Positions 9,141-17,457 of a stretch of DNA of 64,000 nucleotides are shown piece after piece. The stretch is from Microtetraspora malaysiensis (GTDB taxonomy: Bacteria; Actinomycetota; Actinomycetes; Streptosporangiales; Streptosporangiaceae). The stretch spans positions 474,537 to 538,536 of the forward strand of contig NZ_BBYJ01000007.1 in NCBI RefSeq assembly GCF_001528665.1, read 5' to 3'. The notes under the pieces are model-generated. The model searched no databases and was not told the origin of the DNA. It worked only from the letters and a program-made list of their open reading frames with translations. Position numbers and translations under genes: made by a program. The stretch's first letter is position 1; each line of letters begins with the position of its first letter.

Positions 9141-10286
9141 TCAGAGACGCTCGATGATGGTCACGTTCGCCTGGCCGCCGCCCTCGCACATCGTCTGCAG
9201 GCCGTACCGGCCGCCGGTGCGCTCCAGCTCGTGGAGCAGCTTCGTCATCAGGATCGCGCCGGTGCCGCCAAGCGGGTGGCCGAGCGCGATGGCGCCGCCG
9301 TTCGGGTTGGTCCGGGCCGGGTCGGCGCCGATCTCCTTGAGCCATGCGAGCGGCACCGGGGCGAACGCCTCGTTGATCTCGACGACGTCGATGTCGTCGA
9401 TGCCCAGCCCGGCCTTCGCCAGGGCCTTCTTGGTCGCCGGGATGGGCGCGGTCAGCATGTACACCGGGTCGTCGCCGGTGAGCGTGAGGGTGACGATGCG
9501 GGCCCGGGGCACCAGGCCGTGCTCGCGGACCGCGCGCTCCGACGCGATCAGCACCGCTCCGGACCCGTCGGAGATCTGCGACGAGGTCGCCGCGGTGATC
9601 CTCCCGCCCTCGCGCAGCGTCTTGAGCCCGGCCATCTTCTCCAGGGTGGTGTCCGGCCGGGGGCCCTCGTCGTCCTCGACGCCGTTGACGGGGGCGATCT
9701 GCTCCTTGAAGTAGCCGTTGGCGACGGCCTTGGCGGCACGCTGGTGGCTCTCGTAGGCGAACCGCTCCAGCTCGTCGCGGCTCAGGTCCCACTTCTCGCA
9801 CATCAGCTCGGCGCCGCGGAACTGCGAGATCTCCTGCGTGCCGTACCGCTCGACCCACCTGTCGCCGAACGGGAGCGGCATGCCCTTCTCCAGCGCGGCG
9901 GTGATGGTCGACCCCATGGGGACGATCGACATCGACTCGACGCCGGCGGCCACGACCAGGTCCTGGGTGCCGGACAGGACACCCTGCGCGGCGAAGTGGA
10001 TCGCCTGCTGGGACGAGCCGCACTGCCGGTCGATGGTGACCCCGGCGACGTTCTCCGGCAGACCGGCCGACAGCCAGGCGTTGCGGGCGATGTCCATCGA
10101 CTGGGGGCCGAACTGCATGACGCAGCCCATGATCACGTCGTCGACGGCGGACGGGTCGACGCCGGTGCGCTCGACCAGCGCCTGGAGCGTGTGCGCGGCC
10201 AGGTCGGTGGGGTGGACCGCCGACAGCCCGCCCTTCTTCTTACCGACAGGGGTGCGGACCGCCCCGACGATGTACGCCTCTGCCAC
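9141..10286 (-). CDS. Acetyl-CoA C-acyltransferase (thiolase)
   Basis: A thiolase of about 381 residues that cleaves 3-ketoacyl-CoA with CoA, or condenses acetyl-CoA. The nucleophilic Cys is at about residue 89 (IDRQCGSSQQA). The catalytic His is in ALGHPLGGTGA and the second Cys in CEGGGQANVTIIERL. I prefer the GTG at 10286, five bases after GGGAGG, over an ATG four codons upstream, because that ATG would place the ribosome site inside the gene. A dyad operator candidate lies just before it. The family is certain; a degradative role is likely given the nearby acyl-CoA dehydrogenase. Confidence 0.9.
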   Translation of the reverse strand: MAEAYIVGAVRTPVGKKKGGLSAVHPTDLAAHTLQALVERTGVDPSAVDDVIMGCVMQFGPQSMDIARNAWLSAGLPENVAGVTIDRQCGSSQQAIHFAAQGVLSGTQDLVVAAGVESMSIVPMGSTITAALEKGMPLPFGDRWVERYGTQEISQFRGAELMCEKWDLSRDELERFAYESHQRAAKAVANGYFKEQIAPVNGVEDDEGPRPDTTLEKMAGLKTLREGGRITAATSSQISDGSGAVLIASERAVREHGLVPRARIVTLTLTGDDPVYMLTAPIPATKKALAKAGLGIDDIDVVEINEAFAPVPLAWLKEIGADPARTNPNGGAIALGHPLGGTGAILMTKLLHELERTGGRYGLQTMCEGGGQANVTIIERL

Positions 10287-10302
10287 AGTGCCTCCCACAG
10301 GA

Positions 10303-10321
10303 AACCGAGCAATGTTCGGTT
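10303..10321. promoter_or_regulatory. Inverted repeat upstream of the thiolase gene
   Basis: AACCGA-N7-TCGGTT is a perfect dyad with 6-base arms, 17 bases before the GTG start of the thiolase. Size and position suit a TetR-type repressor of lipid catabolism. No such regulator gene is adjacent, so the regulator is unknown. Confidence 0.45.
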
Positions 10322-10461
10322 ATCTGGAGGCTACAACAGAACGTTCATCCATGTATGCCGCGATATGAGAGTTAACCGAAGCCATACCCGGCACACGGCC
10401 GCAGACCCCCCGTGAACCGGGACCGTGCGGACCGTGGTCGGCCGCCCCCGCGCCGCGGCGC

Positions 10462-11361
10462 TCAGTCCTCCGCGTAGCGGGTGCTCGTCATGGTGGCGTA
10501 CACGATCACGTTGTCCACATAGTGGCCCGTGTTGCGGTTGTACGACCCGCCGCAGGTGATCAGCCTCAGCTCGGCGTTGTCCTGGGAGCCGTAGACCCGG
10601 TCCGTGGGGAAGGTCTGCTTGTTCGCCTGCTCGACCCCGCCCACCGTGAAGATCGCCACCGTGCCGTCCATCCGGACGACCTCGATCGTGTCGCCGTGCC
10701 TGAGTTCGTGCAGCCGGGTGAAGACGGCGCTGCGCGTCGTGGTGTCCTTGTGGCCCAGCATGACGGCGGGACCCGGCTCACCCGCCGTGGGGCCGCCGCG
10801 ATACCAGCCGACGAGGTTGTGGTTGTTGATCGGCGGCGTCTCGATGGCGCCGCTCTTGTCGGTGCCGACGGACTTGATCGGAGCGCTCACCCCGATCTTG
10901 GGGATGATCAGCCGCTTGGGTGACGACGGTTGCATCGCAGGGGCCGCGGGAAGCGGCGCCACCGGCGGGGGCGCGGTCGCGGCGGCCTGCGTCAACGGCT
11001 GGTCCGTGCCGCCCGGCCCGACCGTGGGGGCCAGGCCGTCCGACCTGATCTTCAAGGTCTGCCGGGCCGGCGACTGGTACTCCTCAGGCGAGCCGATGAT
11101 GAAGAACACGCCGACGACCACGGTCACGATGCCCGCGATCGCGGCCAGGATCAGCACCCCGCGGATGGCCGCCGTGCCGCCGCCCTGCGCCTGCGGTTGC
11201 GGCTCCGGCTCCTGGTACGCCTGCGGATACACGACCGGGGCCGGGTGGAACACCGGCTGGCCGTACACGGGCGGCGGCTGGCCGGGCGCGCCGTAGGGCG
11301 GCACCGGCTGCCCCGCCGGGTACTGGCCCGGCGGGTACTGGCCCGGCGGCGGTGTGGTCAC
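10462..11361 (-). CDS. Class F sortase (pair 1)
   Basis: A membrane-anchored cysteine transpeptidase of 299 residues. Residues 1-60 are Pro/Gln/Tyr-rich and probably cytoplasmic. A transmembrane helix spans about 65-90, then a Pro/Ala linker, then the sortase beta-barrel from about 150. The catalytic His is in LGHKD (His204) and the nucleophile in LITCGG (Cys270). The expected catalytic Arg cannot be placed with confidence; the region reads YVDNVIVYATMT in this sortase and nearly the same in the second one. The GTG start is ten bases after the stop of the substrate gene at 11372, with GTGAGG overlapping that stop. It should attach the upstream-encoded protein to the wall. Confidence 0.85.
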   Translation of the reverse strand: MTTPPPGQYPPGQYPAGQPVPPYGAPGQPPPVYGQPVFHPAPVVYPQAYQEPEPQPQAQGGGTAAIRGVLILAAIAGIVTVVVGVFFIIGSPEEYQSPARQTLKIRSDGLAPTVGPGGTDQPLTQAAATAPPPVAPLPAAPAMQPSSPKRLIIPKIGVSAPIKSVGTDKSGAIETPPINNHNLVGWYRGGPTAGEPGPAVMLGHKDTTTRSAVFTRLHELRHGDTIEVVRMDGTVAIFTVGGVEQANKQTFPTDRVYGSQDNAELRLITCGGSYNRNTGHYVDNVIVYATMTSTRYAED

Positions 11362-11371
11362 TGCGGGGGCC

Positions 11372-12319
11372 TCACCGTTCGGCGGTGCGCCGCCGGGCCC
11401 GCAGCACGAGCCCTCCGGTGGCCGCCGCCAGGACCAGGGCGGTTCCCGTGAGCACGAACATCCGGCCGTCCGGCCCCGCGTCCGCGCCGCCCCCGGTGGC
11501 CGCGCCGCCGCCGGGGGTCTTCTTGACCTGCGTGTCCTTGGACGGCTTCGCGGTCACGGTCTTGAGGACGGTGTGCGTTCCCAGCGGCGACGGGGATTCC
11601 GTCGGGCTCGGCGAGGCAGAGGGGGAGGCGGAGGGAGAGGCGGAGGGAGAGGCGGAGGGAGAGGCGGATGGGGAAGCCCCGGCCGCCGTCAGCTGAACCG
11701 TCGCCAATGCAGGAAGAGTGTTCGAGGGAGCATCCGCCGCGATCTTGCACTCGTACAGCTTCGCCGGCGTGGCGGCCGCTCCTTCCGCGGCGGGCTTCAC
11801 CACGTTCAGTGCGAAGTCCTTGGCCGTGAGGACGATGGACGACGCCCCGGCGGACGGGGTGATGGTCAGCGTCGCCGCGGGCAACGGCCCGAGCGGAGAT
11901 TCCTTGGGTATCTGGGCCGCCACCGAGGCGGAAGGCGAGGGCGTGGAGACCGCCGCCGTCGCGGTATCCGGGCTCACCGACGCCACGACCGTGGGGTGCA
12001 GCTGGATCCACGCGCCCGCCGGGATCTCCTCGGGCGCGGTCAGCGGGGAAGCCGTGAGGGCCGTGATGGTCAACGTGGCCGTGAACTGCGTCCCGACCGT
12101 CGCGGACGTCGGCGCCTGCAGGTTCACGGTGAAGTCATGGGTCACGGCCGTCTGCGCCTGACCGTCGACATACGGAGTGCAGCTGTATGTCACAGACTTG
12201 CTGTCCGCGAGCGCCCCGACCGCCGAAAAGACGCCGATCAGGACGGCTGCGCTGGCTGCTCCGGCGGCGGCTCTCGTGGCGATACGACGCCGTGCCTTTG
12301 ACTTCAGCACTTCCTTCAC
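11372..12319 (-). CDS. Secreted surface protein with TPGGGAATG sorting signal (pair 1)
   Basis: A 315-residue exported protein. An Arg-rich signal peptide is followed by a hydrophobic stretch to about residue 38. An Ig-like or DUF6801-like domain with two Cys follows (YSCTPYVDG and LYECKIAAD), then a run of Ser-Pro-Ser-Ala repeats. The C-terminal signal has the motif TPGGGAATG, a hydrophobic helix (FVLTGTALVLAAATGGLVL) and an RARRRTAER tail. This is the layout of a sortase substrate, but the motif is not LPxTG. It shares TPxGGAxTG with the substrate of the second pair and sits directly upstream of a sortase. The function of the exposed domain is unknown. Confidence 0.8.
   Translation of the reverse strand: MKEVLKSKARRRIATRAAAGAASAAVLIGVFSAVGALADSKSVTYSCTPYVDGQAQTAVTHDFTVNLQAPTSATVGTQFTATLTITALTASPLTAPEEIPAGAWIQLHPTVVASVSPDTATAAVSTPSPSASVAAQIPKESPLGPLPAATLTITPSAGASSIVLTAKDFALNVVKPAAEGAAATPAKLYECKIAADAPSNTLPALATVQLTAAGASPSASPSASPSASPSASPSASPSPTESPSPLGTHTVLKTVTAKPSKDTQVKKTPGGGAATGGGADAGPDGRMFVLTGTALVLAAATGGLVLRARRRTAER
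11613..11672. repeat. 12-bp tandem repeat encoding Ser-Pro-Ser-Ala
   Basis: Three exact copies of AGGCGGAGGGAG (11625-11660) are flanked by two imperfect copies. On the coding strand they give the Ser/Pro/Ala wall-spanning linker of the surface protein, and copy number probably varies between strains. Confidence 0.8.
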
Positions 12320-12468
12320 TCCCGTGGTCGGTTTCGGTCGGGGCTTTACCAGGCGTACCAGGATTCCGCGCTTGTGTCTCAGTTAGGTAGAGATCTTATG
12401 AACTCTGTCTGGGAATCGCCTCATATGTAGCAAAACAGAGTCAAGAAAGCCCGGAGAACCTGGAAGCC

Positions 12469-12600
12469 TCACTGACCGGTACGGCGCAGCACCATGTACC
12501 CCTCACGGTCGAAAACCGCCTGGTAGCCCTGCTGAAGCAGCTCGTCGACCCGGGCGGTGAACATGCCGAGCACGGGGCTCCCTGGCCCCGAGAAGTGCGC
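12469..12600 (-). pseudogene. Remnant of a DUF2079 protein C-terminus
   Basis: The last 28 or so residues of a minus-strand open frame (RVDELLQQGYQAVFDREGYM and on to the stop at 12469) match the C-terminus of the DUF2079 protein encoded at 12962-14491 (RVDELIGLGYQVVFKSEGYV). The rest of the gene is absent and the fragment points the opposite way. The left edge of homology near 12560-12600 is approximate. Best read as debris of an inverted paralogue. Confidence 0.6.
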
Positions 12601-12961
12601 GTACCCTCGCACCGGCGGATCGGCAGGGGGCCGAGGTGGGCCTGTTCGACGTTGCGTGGGGCGATCGAGGTGCCGACTCGTCGCGCCGAAGAGGAGCTCG
12701 CCCGAGATCACCCCGGCCGCGTCGTCGACACCCCGATGGGACAGCCTTCCCAGACGCCCCCAAAGGGGGGAATCACCGGCGCTGACTGCGACCAACCACT
12801 TCCCATCAGGCGTCCGATTTGGCGCTTTCATGGCAATATCCGAGGTGCTAGCTTTGGTCGGCCTCGCGGAACGAGTGCCATCGGCCTTGACCGTGCGTCA
12901 CCACCGCCGGCTCCACCCGCGGCACCTTCCCGGATCGAGCGCCTCAGGGAGAGGATCACAC

Positions 12962-14491
12962 ATGGGCTTACCGCCCAGCGCCACGAAGCGCACGGCGCAG
13001 GCAGCCGGTACTTCGCGGCGCCTCCGGGCCAAAGCCCTACGTGCCGCCGCCGCGGCACTCCTGTCGACGACGCGCTCGCGGCACGTGATCGCCTTGACGG
13101 CCATCGTCCTCGCCGCCACAGGCGTCTACTGCCTTCTGGGGCTGGTCAGGTTCCATCTGTACCGGGCGACCAGTTTGGACCTGACGCTGTTCGACCAGAT
13201 GGTGCGGGGATTCGCCTCGTTCAGCACGCCAACGAGCCCGCTGCGCGGCGAGACGCTGGACCGGGGCATGGATTTCGTGCAACTGGGCGAGCACTTCTCC
13301 CCCATCCTGGCGGTCCTGGCCCCGCTGTACTGGCTACATGATGGACCCGAGACCCTCATCGTGGCCCAGGCCGTTCTGTTCGCACTGGCGATACCACCCC
13401 TGTGGCTGTTCACCCGACGCGTGCTCGGCACCGGCTCCGCCTATCTTGTCGTCGTCGCCTACGCCGTCTCCTGGCCCGTCGCCCAGGCGGTGAACTTCGA
13501 CTTCCACGAGGTCGCTTTCGCCCCACTGCTCACCGCCGTCATGATCGAACGGTTCAACGCGGGCAGATACACAGCCACCGCGTTTGCCGCAGTGGCACTG
13601 CTGCTCGTCAAAGAGGACATGGGGCTCATGGTCGTCGGCTTCGGTGGATACGTCGCACTACAGGGCCAGCGCTACACCGGGATCCTGTACATGGGCATCG
13701 GCATGCTCTACACCGGCCTCGCCCGCAGCATCTTCATACCGTCCGTCGGCGGCGACCCCGGCATGTACTGGGCTTACGGGCAGCTCGGGAACAGCGTGTC
13801 GACCGTGGCCGTCAAGGCGCTCACCGATCCGCTCAGCATCCTCGGCACCTTCTTCACCCCTGAGATCAAGGTCGACACGCTGGCGCTCCTGCTATGGCCC
13901 GTCCTGCTGACCTGCCTGTTCTCCCCTCTGATGCTGATGGCCCTGCCGCATCTCCTGGAGCGCATGCTGTCGGACCGCTTGCACTGGTGGGTCACCGACT
14001 TCCATCACAGCGCCTTCACAGTGATCGTTCTGCTGTGCGCGGGGGTCGACGGGGCCTCCAGGCTGATCCGTTGGTCACGGCGCCGCCAGCCCGGCCTCGG
14101 CGAACGGACCGCGTCACTGATGTGGGCGGCGGGCGCCTGCGCGATCGCACTCACGCTGGTGCCCCGGTTCCCGTTCGACCAGCTCGTCAGGCCGGACTTT
14201 TATGAAAAGCACCCCGATGTGGCCGCTGCGGAGCAGGCGGTCACGGCCGTCCCGTCCGGGGTGGTCGTCGAGGCCGTCAACCACGTCGGGCCTCACCTGT
14301 CCGCCCGGACAACGGTCCTGCTGTGGGAGGACAAACCCCCCAAGGCCCCATGGATCGTGGCCGACGCCGTCCGGCTCGCTTACCCGTGGGGCTCGACGGA
14401 GAGACAGCAGCAGCGGGTGGACGAGCTGATCGGCCTCGGCTACCAGGTCGTCTTCAAGAGTGAAGGCTATGTGGTGCTACACCGTGGCTGA
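12962..14491 (+). CDS. DUF2079 polytopic membrane protein
   Basis: A 509-residue integral membrane protein of the DUF2079 family, which resembles GT-C glycosyltransferases. After a short Arg/Ala-rich N-terminus the first helix is ALTAIVLAATGVYCLLGLV, followed by family signatures (TSLDLTLFDQMV, LGEHFSPIL, NFDFHEVAFAPLL, LLVKEDMGL). A soluble C-terminal domain ends in YQVVFKSEGYVVLHRG. The ATG at 12962 has GGAGAGGATC upstream; in-frame codons further upstream lack homology. It stands between the two sortase operons on the opposite strand, so a cell-envelope role is plausible but not shown. Catalysis is unproven for this family. Confidence 0.8.
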   Translation: MGLPPSATKRTAQAAGTSRRLRAKALRAAAAALLSTTRSRHVIALTAIVLAATGVYCLLGLVRFHLYRATSLDLTLFDQMVRGFASFSTPTSPLRGETLDRGMDFVQLGEHFSPILAVLAPLYWLHDGPETLIVAQAVLFALAIPPLWLFTRRVLGTGSAYLVVVAYAVSWPVAQAVNFDFHEVAFAPLLTAVMIERFNAGRYTATAFAAVALLLVKEDMGLMVVGFGGYVALQGQRYTGILYMGIGMLYTGLARSIFIPSVGGDPGMYWAYGQLGNSVSTVAVKALTDPLSILGTFFTPEIKVDTLALLLWPVLLTCLFSPLMLMALPHLLERMLSDRLHWWVTDFHHSAFTVIVLLCAGVDGASRLIRWSRRRQPGLGERTASLMWAAGACAIALTLVPRFPFDQLVRPDFYEKHPDVAAAEQAVTAVPSGVVVEAVNHVGPHLSARTTVLLWEDKPPKAPWIVADAVRLAYPWGSTERQQQRVDELIGLGYQVVFKSEGYVVLHRG

Positions 14492-14600
14492 TTCACGCCT
14501 GCGAGAACCAACCGTGGTTCGCCACACGAGCGGCTCTCACCGAGATTCGCAACTCCAAGGCCGCCCGTAGCTGCGAGGGCTGGGAAGGCCACCGGAAGAC

Positions 14601-14630
14601 CCGCGCCGTCCCCCTTGGCGGGCGGCGCGG
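14601..14630 (-). terminator. Possible hairpin terminator after sortase 2
   Basis: CCGCGCCG and CGGCGCGG form an 8-bp stem with a 14-base loop, 23 bases beyond the sortase stop codon. No U-tract is seen, so the call is tentative. Confidence 0.35.
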
Positions 14631-14652
14631 AGGTCTCGGAGCCCACCGCCCG

Positions 14653-15687
14653 CTATTTCGCGTTGCGGGTGCCGGTCATGGTCGCGTACACCACGATGTT
14701 GTCCGTGTAGCTGTGGTTCTTGGCGTTGTAGACGCCGCCACAGGTGATCAACCGGAGCCCGGACGTGGCGATGTTGCCATACACCCGGTTCGTCGGGAAC
14801 GTCGTCTTGCCCACCTGCTCGACGCCGTCCACCGTGAAGATCGCGCTCTTGCCGTCCGCGCGGCGGACCTCGATCTTGTTGCCGCGCCGGAGCTCGCGGA
14901 GCCGGCTGAAGACGGCCGCGCCGGAACGGGTGTTCACGTGGCCGAGGATCACCGACGGTCCGAGCTCTCCGGGGGCGGGCCCAAGCCGGTACCACGCGGC
15001 GATCTTGGGGCGGCTCAGCGACGGCGTCTGGATCTCGCCCGACTTCAGCACACCCACCGAGCCGAGCGCGGCGTTGACGCCGATCGACGGGATGCGGATC
15101 CTGACCGGCTTGGCCGACGCCGCCTTGCCGGTCTTCGCCGGGGACGAGGACGACGACGAGGTCGTGGTCGTCGTGATCGTCAGCGGAGGCAACGGCTGGA
15201 GCGCGGGCAGCGGCGGGGGCGCGGTCGGCGCCGCGGCGGTCAGCGACGTCCCCGGACCGCCGGGACCCACGGTCGGCGGCAGGAACGACCCGGCCCCCTG
15301 CAGGGCGACCACCTCGCCCGGGACCGGCCTCGCGGTCTCCACCTCCTCCTGCGTGGGCGACAGCACGGCGAGCAGCCCGGCCATGATGGCCGCGATGCCG
15401 CCGAACGACCCGCCGACCAGCAGCGTGGCGAGCACGGGCTGGGGCAGCGGCTTGCGCGCCTTCGGAGCCGGAGCGGCCACAGGAGCCGGAGCAGCCGCAG
15501 GGGCCGGAGCAGCCGCGGGAGCCGGCATGGCGCCGGGAACCGGTGCCGCCGCGGGCACCGAGGCGGTCACCGCCGCCGGATCGGTCGCACCGCTGTCGGC
15601 GGCCGGGTCCGGCTGCCCCGCGCGGGTCTGCGCGGCGTCGCCGTCGGCCTGGGGCGTGTCGTCGTGCGCGTCAGGAGTCGAGTTCAT
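14653..15687 (-). CDS. Class F sortase (pair 2)
   Basis: A second membrane-anchored sortase, 344 residues. It has a long Ala/Pro-rich cytoplasmic N-terminus (to about 80), one transmembrane helix (about 85-110), a Thr/Ser linker and the catalytic barrel from about 195. Catalytic His250 is in ILGHVNT and Cys316 in LITCGG. It is clearly paralogous to the sortase at 10462 (shared GWYR/AWYR, FPT-RVYG and DN-I/V-VYATMT segments). I choose ATG 15687; the GAGGGG ribosome site overlaps the stop codon of the substrate gene 14 bases upstream, which indicates coupled expression. A TTG at 15705 is less likely. Confidence 0.85.
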   Translation of the reverse strand: MNSTPDAHDDTPQADGDAAQTRAGQPDPAADSGATDPAAVTASVPAAAPVPGAMPAPAAAPAPAAAPAPVAAPAPKARKPLPQPVLATLLVGGSFGGIAAIMAGLLAVLSPTQEEVETARPVPGEVVALQGAGSFLPPTVGPGGPGTSLTAAAPTAPPPLPALQPLPPLTITTTTTSSSSSSPAKTGKAASAKPVRIRIPSIGVNAALGSVGVLKSGEIQTPSLSRPKIAAWYRLGPAPGELGPSVILGHVNTRSGAAVFSRLRELRRGNKIEVRRADGKSAIFTVDGVEQVGKTTFPTNRVYGNIATSGLRLITCGGVYNAKNHSYTDNIVVYATMTGTRNAK

Positions 15688-15701
15688 CGCCGTCAATCCC
15701 C

Positions 15702-17165
15702 TCAAACCGTCCGCGACCGGTCATTGGCGTGCGCCGCGCGCCTGCGCAGAAGCACGACACCGCTGAAAACGCCCCCGAAAACCATGGCGCCGCCGGAGCC
15801 GATGAGCAGCGCCGCGGGGGAACGCGGCGTCTCCGGCGCCTCTCCGGTCTGGGCTCCGCCCTTCGGCGTGACCTTCACCTGGGGCGAGGTCGGCGTGCTC
15901 GCGGGCAGCGTGATCGTCGTGGTGATCGTCGGCGTCGGGCTGCCGATAACGACCACGCTCGTCAGCTTGCTCTGCGAAGGAGTGGGGGAAGAACTGCCGC
16001 CCGGACTCTTGCTGGGAGTGGGAGTCGGAGTGGAGCCCCCCGGAGGCGGCGACGTCACCGGCCCCGACGATCCTCCCGACGGGCTGGATGACGGCTCCCC
16101 CGACGGGTTGGAGGTGCTGGACGGGTCCCCCGAGCTCGAACCCCCGGGAGACGGCTGCTCCGTCGCGGGGTCACTGATGGTGACGTTCACCGAGACCGGC
16201 GCGCTGACCAGGGTGCACTCGGCCCGGTAGTCCTTCGGCGGGTTGACCAGTTCCCTGGTGATCACCCGGAACGCGTCGAGCTGGGTCCACTTGCCGTCCT
16301 CGACGCTCCTGATCTCAATCTTGTGCTCGCCGTACGGGAGGCCGCGGAAGCGCCACAGGGTCTGCCCGCCCTTGTTGGCGTCGTTCACCGTGCTTCCGTC
16401 GTCGTTCTTCGAGGGATCGATCCGCGGCGGCGACCCGGGCTGGCCGTCGATCAGGATGTCCACCGGCCCCGCGCGCTGGTCCTTCTGGGCGACGTACTCC
16501 ACGCCCGTGCCGGTGAAGGTGAACTGCGCCCACTTGCCCGCGCTCGTCGTCCGGTGCAGGTCCAGGTGGTGGTCGTTGTTCTGGCTCTTCTGGTCGTTGA
16601 GATCCTCCCAGCCGTCGCTGTACAGGATCTCCGGGTCGTCGTCGTTGACCATGACCTCGGACGCCGGCGGCCGGAAGTCCACGAACAGCTTGCGCGGGGT
16701 CACCTTGAGGGTCCCCGCGCGGTCGATGTGCGCGAAGTCGGAGATCCCCTCGGGGAGATCGAGCGGGCTGCCCTTGACCATGGCGTCCGGCTGGTCGACG
16801 CTGCCCATGGGCCTGAGGACGCCTTCCCACGCGCCCGCGAGCTGGATGTTGCCGGTCACCTCGATCTTGCCGCCCTGGGGGAGCCGCGCGGGCGCCCCGA
16901 AGCGGGTGACGTCCCGGTAGTTCAGCTCCCACCCGACGTTGAGCGGGGCTCCGACGTTCACCACGGTCGGAACAGTGACCTTCGTCCGGAGACGCACCGT
17001 ACCTGAGCCCGACTGCGCGATCCCACCGGCGCAGGCGTAGTCCACGACCAGCTCGGCGGTGCTCGCGCCTGCCGAGAGAGACGGGACCACGATGGCCGCC
17101 GCACCCGCCAAGCCCAGGACCGAGGCGGCCACAGTCCTCCGGAGACCCGTTCCCCAGCGATTCAC
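15702..17165 (-). CDS. Secreted surface protein with TPKGGAQTG sorting signal (pair 2)
   Basis: A 487-residue exported protein. A signal peptide (to about ASAGA, residue 34) leads to a DUF6801-like beta domain with the Cys of VDYACAGG. A second beta-sandwich region follows (about 170-310) with QFTFTGTGVEYVAQKDQRAG and VDILIDGQPG, as in carbohydrate-binding-like modules. Then comes a long Ser/Pro/Gly linker. The C-terminus carries TPKGGAQTG, a hydrophobic helix and an LLRRRAAHANDR tail. It shares the unusual sorting motif with the pair 1 substrate and lies just upstream of sortase 2. The GTG start has GGAG six bases upstream. The binding target is unknown. Confidence 0.8.
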   Translation of the reverse strand: MNRWGTGLRRTVAASVLGLAGAAAIVVPSLSAGASTAELVVDYACAGGIAQSGSGTVRLRTKVTVPTVVNVGAPLNVGWELNYRDVTRFGAPARLPQGGKIEVTGNIQLAGAWEGVLRPMGSVDQPDAMVKGSPLDLPEGISDFAHIDRAGTLKVTPRKLFVDFRPPASEVMVNDDDPEILYSDGWEDLNDQKSQNNDHHLDLHRTTSAGKWAQFTFTGTGVEYVAQKDQRAGPVDILIDGQPGSPPRIDPSKNDDGSTVNDANKGGQTLWRFRGLPYGEHKIEIRSVEDGKWTQLDAFRVITRELVNPPKDYRAECTLVSAPVSVNVTISDPATEQPSPGGSSSGDPSSTSNPSGEPSSSPSGGSSGPVTSPPPGGSTPTPTPSKSPGGSSSPTPSQSKLTSVVVIGSPTPTITTTITLPASTPTSPQVKVTPKGGAQTGEAPETPRSPAALLIGSGGAMVFGGVFSGVVLLRRRAAHANDRSRTV

Positions 17166-17404
17166 CGCATGCTCCGATCACGAAAGCCGCATTCCGTGCG
17201 GCCATAGCAAACCGAGGGTAGATCTTATGGGTTTCACCAATCCCCCAGGAGGGCGAAAAGCGGAAAGGTGGCGTATTTGTAACCCAGCGTTCCCTTTGAC
17301 CCGCCATCCGCCCGATTTGCGACGCCGTCGGCGCCCCCACGATCGCCCGTACCCCCGCCCGCCGGGTGACCCGGGACACGTCCGGCCGGTATACCTCCGA
17401 GTAA

Positions 17405-17419
17405 CAGAATCGTATTCTG
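17405..17419. promoter_or_regulatory. Perfect dyad upstream of the acyl-CoA dehydrogenase gene
   Basis: CAGAAT-CGT-ATTCTG, with 6-base arms, lies 39 bases before the ATG at 17458. It is a good candidate operator for a TetR-family regulator of fatty-acid genes. The rest of the 292-base divergent gap (17166-17457) shows no gene. Confidence 0.45.
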
Positions 17420-17457
17420 GTCGGGCGAGATGTCCCCCGGCCCGGAAGGCGTGTCCG

